Assembly: GCA_014238065.1 (NCBI GenBank)
Contig: JABABU010000025.1
Coordinates: 117,648-181,647, forward strand
Direction: 5' to 3'
Length of the DNA: 64,000 nt
DNA from: Actinomycetota bacterium
Lineage (GTDB): Bacteria; Actinomycetota; Acidimicrobiia; Acidimicrobiales; Poriferisodalaceae
A program made the position numbers and the translations under genes. The notes beneath the pieces are model-generated. The model had not been told where the DNA came from. It did no database searches and saw nothing but the letters and a program-made list of their open reading frames with translations. This document shows, piece after piece, positions 25,617 through 34,149 of the stretch; position 1 is the first letter of the stretch, and the number at the start of each line of letters is the position of its first letter.

Positions 25617-26456
25617 ATGACCGGCGCCAAGATCGTCACCGACAGCGCATGCGACCTTCCTCAGGACCTCGTCGACGAGCTCGGGATCGAAATCGTTCCA
25701 CTGAGCATTCGATTCGGAGACGACGAGTTCGTGGATCGTGTCGATCTGGACCCCCAAGCCTTCTGGAAACGCAACTCCGAGTCATCCGTCCTGCCGGAAA
25801 CCGCAGCACCATCGCCAGGAGCGTTCCAACAGGTGTTCGAAAAGGCCGCTACAGATGGCCACGACTCCGTCGTTGCTGTCGTCTTGTCGAGTGATCTTTC
25901 TGCCACCATCCAGGCAGCCGAGGCGGCAGCAAAGGCCGTAACCGACACCATCGCGGTCCACGTCGTCGACAGCCGAACAGTGAGCATGGGCCTGGGCATA
26001 CTGGTACTTCAAGCGGCGGCAGCAAGTAATTCGGGGACAGCGGGCCCTGAGATCGCAGCCGACATCGCGGAACGAGCCCAACGTACTCGGGTCCACGCCG
26101 CACTCGACACGCTCGAGAACCTCAAGAAGGGCGGTCGCATCGGAGCCGCCCAGTCACTGCTGGGTTCATTGCTCTCGATCAAACCCATGATCGAAGTCCG
26201 CGACGGTTCGGTCGAACCAACGAACAAGCCACGAACACGGACAAAGGCGCTCGCGGCACTCATCGACACTGTTCGCCAGGCGGGCTCAGTTGAACACCTG
26301 GCGGTGATGCACGCTCAATGCGCCGATGTCGACTCGTTCGTTGGGCAACTCGCTGACGTCTACGAGGGCGACATCGTCGTTGGCGACATCGGAGCCGTGA
26401 TCGGAGCGCACGCCGGGCCAGGAGCCATCGGCGTGACCTTTCAAGTCGCCGGGTAA
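25617..26456 (+). CDS. DegV-family fatty-acid-binding protein
   Basis: 279 residues. 'KIVTDSACDLPQDLVDELGI' at the N-terminus and 'VVLSSDLSATIQAAEAAA' are the DegV lipid-contacting blocks; 'LDTLENLKKGGRIGAAQSLLGSLLSIKPM' lies in the middle; 'GPGAIGVTFQ' ends the fold. DegV (FakB-like) proteins hold fatty acids for phosphorylation by FakA kinase; no fakA is visible in the window. The gene is inserted between murJ and the pseudokinase, 66 bases after murJ and 11 bases before the next GTG. Confidence 0.93.
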   Translation: MTGAKIVTDSACDLPQDLVDELGIEIVPLSIRFGDDEFVDRVDLDPQAFWKRNSESSVLPETAAPSPGAFQQVFEKAATDGHDSVVAVVLSSDLSATIQAAEAAAKAVTDTIAVHVVDSRTVSMGLGILVLQAAAASNSGTAGPEIAADIAERAQRTRVHAALDTLENLKKGGRIGAAQSLLGSLLSIKPMIEVRDGSVEPTNKPRTRTKALAALIDTVRQAGSVEHLAVMHAQCADVDSFVGQLADVYEGDIVVGDIGAVIGAHAGPGAIGVTFQVAG

Positions 26457-26467
26457 CCAGGGGATTC

Positions 26468-27877
26468 GTGTCGTCCGGCGCCGAAGCACCCCGATTGGTA
26501 GGCGATCGGTATCGAGTCGACAGTCTGCTCTCGCGCGGCACCGTGATGGATGCATGGCAGGGTCACGACCAACGATTGGACAGAGCCGTCACCATTCGCG
26601 TTCTCACACCTGAGAGCGCCGCTGACAGCGACCTCGCGGCGCGCGCAGCCCAGCACATGCGTAAGACAGTCAAGATCGACGACCCAGGGCTGACCCGCAT
26701 CTACGACAGCCTCGAACCTCACCTCGTCGGCATGGTGTGCGAGCCGATCGATGGCCTGGACCTCCAGGCTCATGTGGCCACGAACGGTCCCATGTCGACG
26801 GACAGGGCGAGGTCGCTGACGGTCGAGTTGGCAAAGACACTCGACGCCGTTCACAGGGCCGGCCTCGTCCACGGATGTCTCACCCCCGCAAGCGTCGGGT
26901 TCACCAGTGACGGCAGGCTCGTCATCTCCGACCTGGGAACAGCCGCGAGACCGGACGCAACCGCCGAGTCTGTCGCCACAGACATCGAGGCGCTTGCCGC
27001 AATACTCCACGAGCTTGCCTGCGCCCGTCCGCCTCACGAAGGGCCTAAAGGACCAGAGCTCGACCCCTCGACTCCTGCATCGATCGCGGGAGCTTTGAGC
27101 CTTGCGTTCAGCACCGATCCGCCGTGGACTACCGCTCAGCAATTCGCAGCCCATCTTTCCGACGATGGAGTGGCCGGAACGCCACCACCAGCCGGTTTCG
27201 CCTCGACTGAACGACGGTGGCTCGTGCCGGCGATTTTCGTCCTGGTCATAGCCGGGCTCATCGGGCTCATCGGTGCCACCGCCAGCCGGTCATCGGTTGC
27301 ACGAGACATCCTCGACAACGCCAGGGAGGCTGTCGGTTTCGATCCTCCCCCGACCAGTGAGCTTTCGACCACAACGACCACCATCTCTGAATTGACGATC
27401 CCGACATCGACCGAAACGCCTCGAGTCATCTCCCAACTCACGATTCAGCGCATCACCGACTTCGACCCCGACGGCAACGACGGCACAGAGCATCCAGAAC
27501 GGTTGACGCTCATCAACGACGGCGACGCGACGCGCGGCTGGCAGACCGAGCTCTACACGACCCGGGAGTTCGGCAACCTGAAGGACGGCGTCGGGCTCAT
27601 CATCGAGCTCAGTGACACCTCCGTCATAACCGGGCTGACGGTCCGGTCGCCTACCAGAGGCTGGGGCTTTGCTGTGTTCGTATCCGAAGATGGACCGATT
27701 TCGGCTGACTGGGGACTCCCGATCCACGTGACGACGAACTTCGGCTCGGATGTCTCCGTCGAGATCGATGAACTCGAGGTGCAGTCAGTCTTACTGTGGA
27801 TCACCGACCTCGGGGATGGCCCTCAATTCCGGGTGACCATCACCGACATCGACATTTTCGGCACCGCTCCCGGATGA
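26468..27877 (+). CDS. Pseudokinase - TM - extracellular domain protein (MviN C-terminus-like)
   Basis: 469 residues from GTG 26468 (AGGGG four bases upstream). The N-terminal 250 residues have a Ser/Thr-kinase fold, but the catalytic residues are lost: the V-A-x-K lysine is Arg ('AVTIRVL'), H-R-D becomes 'LVHGCLTPASV', and D-F-G becomes 'ISDLGTAAR'. A TM helix ('LVPAIFVLVIAGLIGLIGAT') and a Thr-rich linker precede a beta-rich extracellular domain (about 320-469) with 'ERLTLINDGDATRGWQTELY', similar in layout to the C-terminus of mycobacterial MviN (Rv3910). There, the pseudokinase is phosphorylated by PknB and bound by FhaA to control peptidoglycan synthesis; the same role here is inference. 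Confidence 0.88.
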   Translation: MSSGAEAPRLVGDRYRVDSLLSRGTVMDAWQGHDQRLDRAVTIRVLTPESAADSDLAARAAQHMRKTVKIDDPGLTRIYDSLEPHLVGMVCEPIDGLDLQAHVATNGPMSTDRARSLTVELAKTLDAVHRAGLVHGCLTPASVGFTSDGRLVISDLGTAARPDATAESVATDIEALAAILHELACARPPHEGPKGPELDPSTPASIAGALSLAFSTDPPWTTAQQFAAHLSDDGVAGTPPPAGFASTERRWLVPAIFVLVIAGLIGLIGATASRSSVARDILDNAREAVGFDPPPTSELSTTTTTISELTIPTSTETPRVISQLTIQRITDFDPDGNDGTEHPERLTLINDGDATRGWQTELYTTREFGNLKDGVGLIIELSDTSVITGLTVRSPTRGWGFAVFVSEDGPISADWGLPIHVTTNFGSDVSVEIDELEVQSVLLWITDLGDGPQFRVTITDIDIFGTAPG

Positions 27878-28518
27878 TCCACGCCCGCCCGACCACATTT
27901 GCAGCAGGAGGGCCTCGCGCACGCGCCGGTGCCTCCCAACTACCCTCGCGCGCCGTGGCGTCAACTGACGAAGATCTCGTCTCCGCTGCCCGTTCAGGGG
28001 ACCGCGACGCCATGAACGTCCTCCTGTCCCGTCACTACGACAGGATCTACGCTGTATGCCGGAGGATCGCAGGCAACGACGCGGATGCGGCCGATGCTGC
28101 ACAGGAGGCGTTGATCGCGATCGTTCGAAGAATCGACCGGTTCGAGGGTCGATCGGCCTTTTCCACGTGGGCCTATCGCATCGCAACCAACGCCTGCCTC
28201 GACGAACTCAGGCGGCGCAAGAGACGTCCGGACCCGACCGACCCGTTCGAAATGCCTTCCCGGACACACGAGGACATCGCTGAGCGGCTGGGTGCTCAGA
28301 TGGAGGTCTCTGAGGCCCTCGACCAGCTTCCTCCTCGGTACAGGGAGCCCGTGGTTATGCGTGATCTCGCTGACATGGAGTACGCAGAGATCAGCATCGC
28401 TTTGGGTATCCCGGCCGGCACAGTGCGATCGCGAATTTCCCGCGGTCGCCTTGCGCTCACAGAAATTCTGGGAACCAGACCGCCACCCACCAGCGTCCAA
28501 GAACACGACCATGACTGA
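27874..28518 (+). CDS. ECF-family RNA polymerase sigma factor (SigM position)
   Basis: 214 residues from ATG 27874, which overlaps the pseudokinase stop (ATGA); the conserved part begins nearer GTG 27955, so the first 27 residues may not be translated. Region 2 is visible in 'LLSRHYDRIYAVCRRIAG', 'DAADAAQEALIAIVRRIDRF' and 'GRSAFSTWAYRIATNACLDEL'; region 4 in 'LDQLPPRYREPVVMRDLADM' and the HTH 'YAEISIALGIPAGTVRSRI'. Gene position between murJ and trxB equals mycobacterial sigM. The downstream membrane protein, overlapping by 8 bases, is the likely anti-sigma factor. Confidence 0.93.
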   Translation: MIHARPTTFAAGGPRARAGASQLPSRAVASTDEDLVSAARSGDRDAMNVLLSRHYDRIYAVCRRIAGNDADAADAAQEALIAIVRRIDRFEGRSAFSTWAYRIATNACLDELRRRKRRPDPTDPFEMPSRTHEDIAERLGAQMEVSEALDQLPPRYREPVVMRDLADMEYAEISIALGIPAGTVRSRISRGRLALTEILGTRPPPTSVQEHDHD

Positions 28519-29335
28519 TCGTCCCGAACACGAGACACACGAGGACCAACTCCTCCTCGATGCGATTGACGGTGACATGGACTCGTATGCCATCGTTTCC
28601 GCCGATCACCGTCTGGCTGCGCTGTTCGAGGCGATGACGGCCAACCGCGACTCGATCGCGAATGCGGAACCGAATACCGACCCTGCTGTCAAGGCCGATG
28701 CTCTGGCCGCCGCCATGTCCGTATTCGACGACATGCAGGCTTCGATAGCCAGCGCCGAGGCCGTTGCGGCCGTCTCGGCTCGCAAACGTCGGTCCCTCCG
28801 GCTGTTCAAGCCGGCGGGAGCCCTGGCTGCGTCGGCGGTCGTGGCCCTCGGCATCGTCGCTATTGCGCCGAACCTGTCGGGAGGCTCAAGTGACTCGACA
28901 GCTACCGACACCGCAAACGCGGTAACAGCCAGCCCCTCCACCCGGGCCGCCACCGCCAGCGCGGCCCCGGAATCTGCTCGCGCCGCTTCGCAGACGACCG
29001 CAGTTTCCGCAGATGAATCGTCACAAGCTGTCGGCGAATCGGACTCGATCCTGTCCGAGCCATTCGCGTCAGCGGAGGCCGTGGCTGAGGAACCGATGGC
29101 CGACGGCGCCCCAGATGTCGACGCCCGTCTCCTCGAATGCGCGGCGATGGCGGGCATCGATTTCGCAACGTGGGTCAGTGCGAGTGATCTACTGCCGCAA
29201 CCGAGCAACGGTCCCTACGTTCGAACCGCGGTGATACTCGAGGACGGCCTCGAAATCATCGTCGCCTACGACCCGGCAACGTGTGACATCAACTCCGTCG
29301 GCGACCCGACGTCGCCAGCCGACACCAACCGATAG
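28511..29335 (+). CDS. Putative anti-sigma factor, single-pass membrane protein
   Basis: 274 residues from ATG 28511, overlapping the ECF sigma stop by eight bases. Residues 1-90 are acidic, helical and cytoplasmic ('DQLLLDAIDGDMDSYAI'), lacking the H-x3-C-x2-C zinc anti-sigma motif. A TM helix ('GALAASAVVALGIVAIA') is followed by an Ala/Ser/Thr-rich external stretch and a C-terminal domain with 'LLECAAMAGIDFATWVSA' and one further Cys near the end. Position and topology match mycobacterial Rv3912, the SigM partner. Anti-sigma activity is inferred from context only. Confidence 0.75.
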   Translation: MTDRPEHETHEDQLLLDAIDGDMDSYAIVSADHRLAALFEAMTANRDSIANAEPNTDPAVKADALAAAMSVFDDMQASIASAEAVAAVSARKRRSLRLFKPAGALAASAVVALGIVAIAPNLSGGSSDSTATDTANAVTASPSTRAATASAAPESARAASQTTAVSADESSQAVGESDSILSEPFASAEAVAEEPMADGAPDVDARLLECAAMAGIDFATWVSASDLLPQPSNGPYVRTAVILEDGLEIIVAYDPATCDINSVGDPTSPADTNR

Positions 29336-29369
29336 GGCAAAGAGGCTTGTCCCGTTAGCATCTCCGGCC

Positions 29370-29669
29370 ATGGACCGCGACACAGAGACGAAGAACTCGG
29401 ACTGGACCGTCCAGGTCACGGACGGGTTTGTCTCGCTCGTGGAGTCGCTGAAGGCCAAAACCACTGGCCCTGCGCTGCGGATCGTTCACGCAATCGTGCA
29501 TGCGTTCATCATCATCACCGTCGGTATATCGGTCCTGACACTGCTCGTCATCGGGTCGATACGGCTGGTCAATGCGTATCTTCCAGGCGACGTCTGGGCA
29601 GCACACCTGCTCCTTGGAGCGCTGTTCTGCAGCATCGGCTTCATCTTCTGGTCCAAACGTCGTCCGTGA
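29370..29669 (+). CDS. Small two-helix membrane protein
   Basis: 99 residues from ATG 29370. A soluble N-terminal helix ('WTVQVTDGFVSLVESLKAK') is followed by two hydrophobic spans, 'AFIIITVGISVLTLLVIGSI' and 'AAHLLLGALFCSIGFIFW', ending with the basic K-R-R-P. It sits 34 bases after the anti-sigma gene and 42 bases before trxB. I do not recognise the family. Confidence 0.7.
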   Translation: MDRDTETKNSDWTVQVTDGFVSLVESLKAKTTGPALRIVHAIVHAFIIITVGISVLTLLVIGSIRLVNAYLPGDVWAAHLLLGALFCSIGFIFWSKRRP

Positions 29670-29711
29670 CGTCCCGATCGCAGCGGCGCTGCTCAAACCA
29701 CACGGAGTGTC

Positions 29712-30665
29712 ATGAGCAATGACCGCACTCGCGAAGTCATCGTCATCGGCTCGGGCCCCGCTGGGCTCACCGCTGCCATCTATGCATCGCGAGCGCAGCT
29801 GAGTCCGCTCGTTGTCGAGGGCGAGCCGAGTTCGACCAGTGACCAACCGGGAGGTCAGCTGATGCTGACCACCGACGTAGAGAACTACCCCGGGTTCCCT
29901 GATGGTGTCATGGGCCCGGAGCTGATGATGAATTTCCGTGCTCAGGCCGAGCGTTTTGGGGCCGAATTCATCACGGCCAAGGTGACTGATGTCGATTTCT
30001 CGTCACGTCCCTTCGGCGTGTGGGTTGGCGAGGAGGAGCACCGAGCCGAGGCTGTCATCGTGTCCACGGGCGCGCGCTCGTTGATGCTCGACATCGATCG
30101 CGAGGACGAGTTGCTGGGTCATGGCGTTTCTACCTGCGCGACCTGCGACGGGTTTTTCTTCCGCGACCAGGAGATCGTGGTGGTCGGCGGGGGCGACAGC
30201 GCCATGGAAGAGGCGAGCTTCCTCACACGGTTCGCGTCGAAGGTCACCGTGATCGTACGTCGCGATGTCTTGCGGGCTTCGAAGATCATGCAGGAACGCG
30301 CCCACGCCAATCCCAAGATCGTGTTCCTGTGGAATGCAGAGGTTGCGGCACTTCACGGCGAAACAAAGCTTGACGGCGTGACTGTCAAGGACACCCGGAC
30401 AGGCGAGAAGTCCCGGCTCGACGCTGATGGACTGTTCGTTGCGATAGGGCACCGACCGAACACCGACCTGTTCGTCGGTCAGCTCGAGCTACATGCCAAC
30501 GGATATCTGAAGACGTTCGACGGACGGAGTCATACCAACGTCGAGGGCGTGTTCGCGTGCGGAGACGTCCAGGATGACTGGTATCGGCAGGCCGTCACTG
30601 CCGCCGGCTCCGGCTGTATGGCTGCTATTGATGCTGAGCGCTGGTTGGAATCTCAAGGTCACTGA
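29712..30665 (+). CDS. trxB: Thioredoxin-disulfide reductase
   Basis: 317 residues. FAD-binding 'GSGPAGLTAAIYASRA', redox-active 'STCATCDGFFFRDQEI' with C-A-T-C, NADPH-binding 'VVGGGDSAMEEASFLTRF' and C-terminal FAD motif 'GVFACGDVQDDWYRQAVTAA'. Reduces thioredoxin with NADPH in the cytoplasm. It lies 96 bases upstream of trxA, which has its own ribosome-binding site. Confidence 0.97.
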   Translation: MSNDRTREVIVIGSGPAGLTAAIYASRAQLSPLVVEGEPSSTSDQPGGQLMLTTDVENYPGFPDGVMGPELMMNFRAQAERFGAEFITAKVTDVDFSSRPFGVWVGEEEHRAEAVIVSTGARSLMLDIDREDELLGHGVSTCATCDGFFFRDQEIVVVGGGDSAMEEASFLTRFASKVTVIVRRDVLRASKIMQERAHANPKIVFLWNAEVAALHGETKLDGVTVKDTRTGEKSRLDADGLFVAIGHRPNTDLFVGQLELHANGYLKTFDGRSHTNVEGVFACGDVQDDWYRQAVTAAGSGCMAAIDAERWLESQGH

Positions 30666-30761
30666 CCCGATACCCGAGACCGAAATGACCGGGGCGGGAG
30701 GGTCTGGGGTCGTTTGTGTGTTTCGACCCTTATACGCTCGGTCGAGCACGAGGAGGCAGAT

Positions 30762-31085
30762 ATGGCAGAAGGCATTGGCAACCTGAGTGAGGGGACGTTT
30801 GACGAGGTGGTCGGCTCTGCTGACAAACCCGTCCTCGTCGACTTCTGGGCCGAGTGGTGTGGACCCTGCAAGATGATCGCCCCGATTTTGGAAGAGATCG
30901 CTAGCGAGCAGGACGGCATCTCCATCGCGAAGGTGAACGTCGACGAGAACCCCGACATCGCGCGCCGTTTCGAAGTGATGAGCATTCCGACACTCATCAT
31001 GTTCCAGGATGGCGAACCCGCGAAGCGTCTCGTTGGTGCGAAGCCCAAGGCGTCGCTCCTGGAGGAAATCGGCGAATTTCTCTAA
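30762..31085 (+). CDS. trxA: Thioredoxin
   Basis: 107 residues from ATG 30762 (AGGAGG ten bases upstream). The active site is 'FWAEWCGPCKMIAPILEEI' with W-C-G-P-C; the cis-Pro is in 'MSIPTLIMF'. Normal length. Reduces cytoplasmic disulfides and is recycled by TrxB just upstream. The trxB-trxA-cwlM order is as in Mycobacterium. Confidence 0.97.
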   Translation: MAEGIGNLSEGTFDEVVGSADKPVLVDFWAEWCGPCKMIAPILEEIASEQDGISIAKVNVDENPDIARRFEVMSIPTLIMFQDGEPAKRLVGAKPKASLLEEIGEFL

Positions 31086-31161
31086 GCCATACTTCAGTGT
31101 GTACCCCGCGCCGACGGTTCTGTCGGTGCGGCACCCTGTCAAGATGTGTCGGAGACGCCGG

Positions 31162-32205
31162 ATGCATGCTGATGAGAGCGAACCGATCTTGCAGAACACC
31201 GTCAAGCCGACTCGGCCGGGAACACTTGCGGTCAGAGCATTCGGCGTCGGCGCGTCGGGTGACCACGTGCGAGACCTGCAGCAACGGTTGAGCGCGCTCG
31301 CCTTCACCCCAGGGCCCGCGGACGGCGAGTTCGGTATTCGAACCGGAGCAGCAGTACGGGAGTTCCAGCAGACGCGGCGTCTGGACGCGGACGGAATCTG
31401 TGGTACGGACACATGGTCCGCGCTGGTAGAAGCCGGGCACCGGCTCGGGAACCGGCTGCTCTACCTCCACTCCCCCATGTTTCGCGGTGACGACGTTGGG
31501 GCACTACAGGAACAACTTGCGGCGCTCGGATTCGATCCTGGTCGTGTCGACTCGATATTCGGTCCTGACACCAGGTCGGCGGTCGTCGATTTTCAAAGCA
31601 ACACCGGACTGGTGGCGGACGGCATCGCGGGTGCTGAGACGGTGAAAATGTTCGGTCGGCTGACGCGTCGCGACCACGGGTCGATACCTGTCTCGACAGT
31701 CCGGGAACTGGAAAGGCTTCTCACTGGCCCGCGTACCCTTGCCGGTTTCCGCGTCGTGATCGGCGAACGCGGTGGTCTCGATGCCGTATCCGCCGCCGTC
31801 CACCGCGTGCTCGGTGAACTCGGCGCCGATGTGGTGACACTGCATCATCCCGACTGGGAGACCCAGGCAGACCGGGCAAACGTATTCGAGGCAGATGCGT
31901 TCGTCGGTCTGGTCGTACGACACGACCAGGAGCGATCGGCGTGTTTCTTTGCCGGTGAGCGGAGCGAATCAATAGCCGGCCGCGAGTTGGCGACAGCGCT
32001 GTCACGTTCACTGAGCCCGATCCTGGGCGAGCTCGCGGTGAGAGGCATGCGTCTTCCAGTCCTTCGTGCTACGCGGATGCCGGCAGTGGTGTGCCGGCTA
32101 GGAGCAGTCGGTCACCTCGTGCCGCGCACGCCGGCTGTTGCTCGGGCAGTCAGGTCTGGCTTGCAAAGCTGGATCGAACACTTGGACCAACCCGCGGCGT
32201 TATGA
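31162..32205 (+). CDS. CwlM-like protein: two peptidoglycan-binding repeats plus degenerate amidase domain
   Basis: 347 residues from ATG 31162 (GGAG seven bases upstream); a longer frame overlaps trxA. Two PG_binding_1 repeats, 'VRDLQQRLSALAFTPG' and 'VGALQEQLAALGFDPG', occupy about 20-160. The rest aligns in outline with an N-acetylmuramoyl-L-alanine amidase (Amidase_3) but the catalytic features are gone: the D-P-G-H block reads 'RVVIGERGGLD' and the final Glu block reads 'MPAVVCRLGAV'. No signal peptide is present. Mycobacterial CwlM is likewise a cytoplasmic, non-enzymatic activator of MurA controlled by PknB; this protein is probably its counterpart. Confidence 0.85.
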   Translation: MHADESEPILQNTVKPTRPGTLAVRAFGVGASGDHVRDLQQRLSALAFTPGPADGEFGIRTGAAVREFQQTRRLDADGICGTDTWSALVEAGHRLGNRLLYLHSPMFRGDDVGALQEQLAALGFDPGRVDSIFGPDTRSAVVDFQSNTGLVADGIAGAETVKMFGRLTRRDHGSIPVSTVRELERLLTGPRTLAGFRVVIGERGGLDAVSAAVHRVLGELGADVVTLHHPDWETQADRANVFEADAFVGLVVRHDQERSACFFAGERSESIAGRELATALSRSLSPILGELAVRGMRLPVLRATRMPAVVCRLGAVGHLVPRTPAVARAVRSGLQSWIEHLDQPAAL

Positions 32206-32262
32206 CTCGTGTTAAGTTGATTTTGGTGTTAGTTGGTGATGGCTCCACCACAGTGAGAGCTG

Positions 32263-32295
32263 GTATCCACATCTTTTATCACAGGCTGTGGATAA
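32263..32295. promoter_or_regulatory. Pair of DnaA boxes between cwlM and parB
   Basis: GTATCCACA at 32263-32271 (one mismatch, plus strand) and TTATCCACA at 32287-32295 (perfect, minus strand) face each other across 15 bases, about 6.5 kb from dnaA. The stretch between cwlM and parB is AT-rich for this genome and has no gene. Confidence 0.7.
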
Positions 32296-32348
32296 GGCTC
32301 AGCGTCAACTTACAGACACTCAGCCTAAACTAAAGGGTTCGGGTTTTC

Positions 32349-33242
32349 TCAGGACCCTGCCTGAATAACGTGGAATATACGCTCGAGGTCATCGAGGTTC
32401 GCGAATTCGATGACAACGCGCCCCTTCTTCGAGCCCATCTGCACCCGGACTGTGGTATCGAGCGTTTCAGCCATGATGTTTTCGAGCTCGAGGAACGTCG
32501 CTGATGGCGGATTGCCCGGCGTCCCCGACCGGTTCGGTGAGCCCCGGCGCCCCTCGTCACCATCAGGCATCGTGGCAGATTCAGCTTCGCGAACGGCCGT
32601 CTCGATCGCTCGTACAGAGCGCCCCTCCTCAACGATCTGGCCTGCCAGCTTCTCCTGAAAGGCGACATCGGACGTCCCAAGCAGAGCCCGGGCATGGCCT
32701 GCCGTGATAGATCCATCGGCAACCAAGCGCTGTACCGACGCCGGCAATTGAAGGAGCCTCACGGTATTGGTTATCGCAGCCCGTGATTTCCCAAGACGAG
32801 ATCCCAGTTCTTCATGTGTCAGTCCGAAGTCGTCGAGTAGCTGGCGATACGCTGCTGCCTCCTCCAGCGGATGAAGATCCTCTCGGTGGATGTTCTCCAC
32901 GACTGCTTGAGCGAGACTCGAAAGATCGTCGACGGTCCTGACGATGGCGGGAATGACCGTGAGCCCGGCCCGTTGTGCCGATCGCCAGCGTCGCTCTCCC
33001 GCGATCAACTCGAAGACGCCGTCCTCCCTCTCCCGAACGAGGATCGGCTGTAGAACACCGATCTCGCGGATCGATGCCGTCAGGCCGACGAGTGCATCCT
33101 CGTCGAAATGCGTCCGCGGCTGGTAGACGTTGCCGACTATCTTGTCGACGGGTAGCTCGCGATAGACCCCGTGAGCTGGTGTTTCGGTCTCGATAGGTAT
33201 GAGCGCGCCCAGTCCCTTGCCGAGTCCTCCTTGGCGGGACAT
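32349..33242 (-). CDS. parB: Chromosome-partitioning protein ParB
   Basis: 297 residues. The CTP-binding domain has 'DKIVGNVYQPRTHFDEDAL', 'LTASIREIGVLQPILVR' and the box 'ELIAGERRWRSAQRAG'; the helix-turn-helix is 'YRQLLDDFGLTHEELGSRLG' and 'GKSRAAITNTVRLLQLP'. A C-terminal dimerisation domain ends in 'NLDDLERIFHVIQ'. ParB loads at parS and spreads as a CTP-gated clamp; two parS-like sites are present at 34134 and 34633. Cotranscribed with parA, which lies just upstream. Confidence 0.97.
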   Translation of the reverse strand: MSRQGGLGKGLGALIPIETETPAHGVYRELPVDKIVGNVYQPRTHFDEDALVGLTASIREIGVLQPILVREREDGVFELIAGERRWRSAQRAGLTVIPAIVRTVDDLSSLAQAVVENIHREDLHPLEEAAAYRQLLDDFGLTHEELGSRLGKSRAAITNTVRLLQLPASVQRLVADGSITAGHARALLGTSDVAFQEKLAGQIVEEGRSVRAIETAVREAESATMPDGDEGRRGSPNRSGTPGNPPSATFLELENIMAETLDTTVRVQMGSKKGRVVIEFANLDDLERIFHVIQAGS

Positions 33243-33278
33243 CAGCCGCTCCTCCCTTCCCCGGATTGCCGGGATACC

Positions 33279-34046
33279 TCAGATACGAACATTGGCCACC
33301 TCTTTCGCGACTTCGCGATATGCAATTGCGCCTCGACTGACCGGATCGAAGACTGTGATGGGTTCTCCGAACGACGGAGCCTCAGAAAGGCGAACGGTCC
33401 TTGGAACCACTGTGCGCAACACCTTGTCCGCAAAGTGTTGGCGGACCTCGTTCGCGACCTGATCGGACAATTTCGTCCGCGCGTCGTGCATCACGAGGAC
33501 AATGGCGGATATGACAAGGTCGGGGTTCAGGCTCTGCTGCACCAGACTCACGTTTCCCAGGAGCTGGCCCAGGCCTTCGAGGGCGTAGTACTCACACTGA
33601 ATCGGTATCAGGATCTCACTGGCCGCTACGAGCGCATTCACGGTAAGTAGCCCAAGTGACGGCGGACAGTCGATGAAAACGAAGTCGTAGTTGTCAAGCG
33701 ATCCATCGAGCGCCTGTTTGAGTTTCAGCTCCCGGCTGAACATCGGTACAAGTTCTATTTCGGTACCGGCAAGATCGAGAGAGGCAGGCGCAACAAAAAG
33801 GTGCCGGACCGATGTGCCTTCCGTGCAGTCGTCCAACAACGCTGTGCCCATCAGCACCTCATACATCGAGCCGTCGAGACTGCGCGGATCTATGCCGACA
33901 CCTGTCGTCGCATTTCCCTGCGGGTCCAGATCGATGAGGAGCACACGGTACCCCAACTCGGCCAAGGCGGCTGAAAGATTCACAGAGGTCGTCGTCTTAC
34001 CTACGCCGCCCTTCTGATTGGCGACTGCTATGACTCGCGCTGTCAT
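33279..34046 (-). CDS. parA: Chromosome-partitioning ATPase ParA (Soj)
   Basis: 255 residues from ATG 34046, which has a near-perfect CGGAGG four bases upstream; an upstream extension of the frame is noncoding and contains a parS site. Deviant Walker A 'ANQKGGVGKTTTSVNLSA' with both lysines, Walker A' 'LIDLDPQGNATTG' and Walker B region 'DFVFIDCPPSLGLLTVNAL'. It forms ATP-dependent dimers on DNA that move ParB-parS complexes. Operon order rsmG-parA-parB, as in most actinobacteria. Confidence 0.97.
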   Translation of the reverse strand: MTARVIAVANQKGGVGKTTTSVNLSAALAELGYRVLLIDLDPQGNATTGVGIDPRSLDGSMYEVLMGTALLDDCTEGTSVRHLFVAPASLDLAGTEIELVPMFSRELKLKQALDGSLDNYDFVFIDCPPSLGLLTVNALVAASEILIPIQCEYYALEGLGQLLGNVSLVQQSLNPDLVISAIVLVMHDARTKLSDQVANEVRQHFADKVLRTVVPRTVRLSEAPSFGEPITVFDPVSRGAIAYREVAKEVANVRI

Positions 34047-34133
34047 CGAACCTCCGGGGGGAGAATAGACGCCAGGTTGGCGCAACATCCCAGAGTGCCG
34101 AAGCCCACGCCGTGAGTCAAGGACCCTCGCTGC

Positions 34134-34149
34134 TGTTCCACGTGAAACT
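34134..34149. other. parS: parS-like centromere site 1
   Basis: TGTTCCACGTGAAACT matches the parS consensus TGTTCCACGTGAAACA at 15 of 16 positions. It lies 88 bases upstream of the parA start. Confidence 0.88.
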
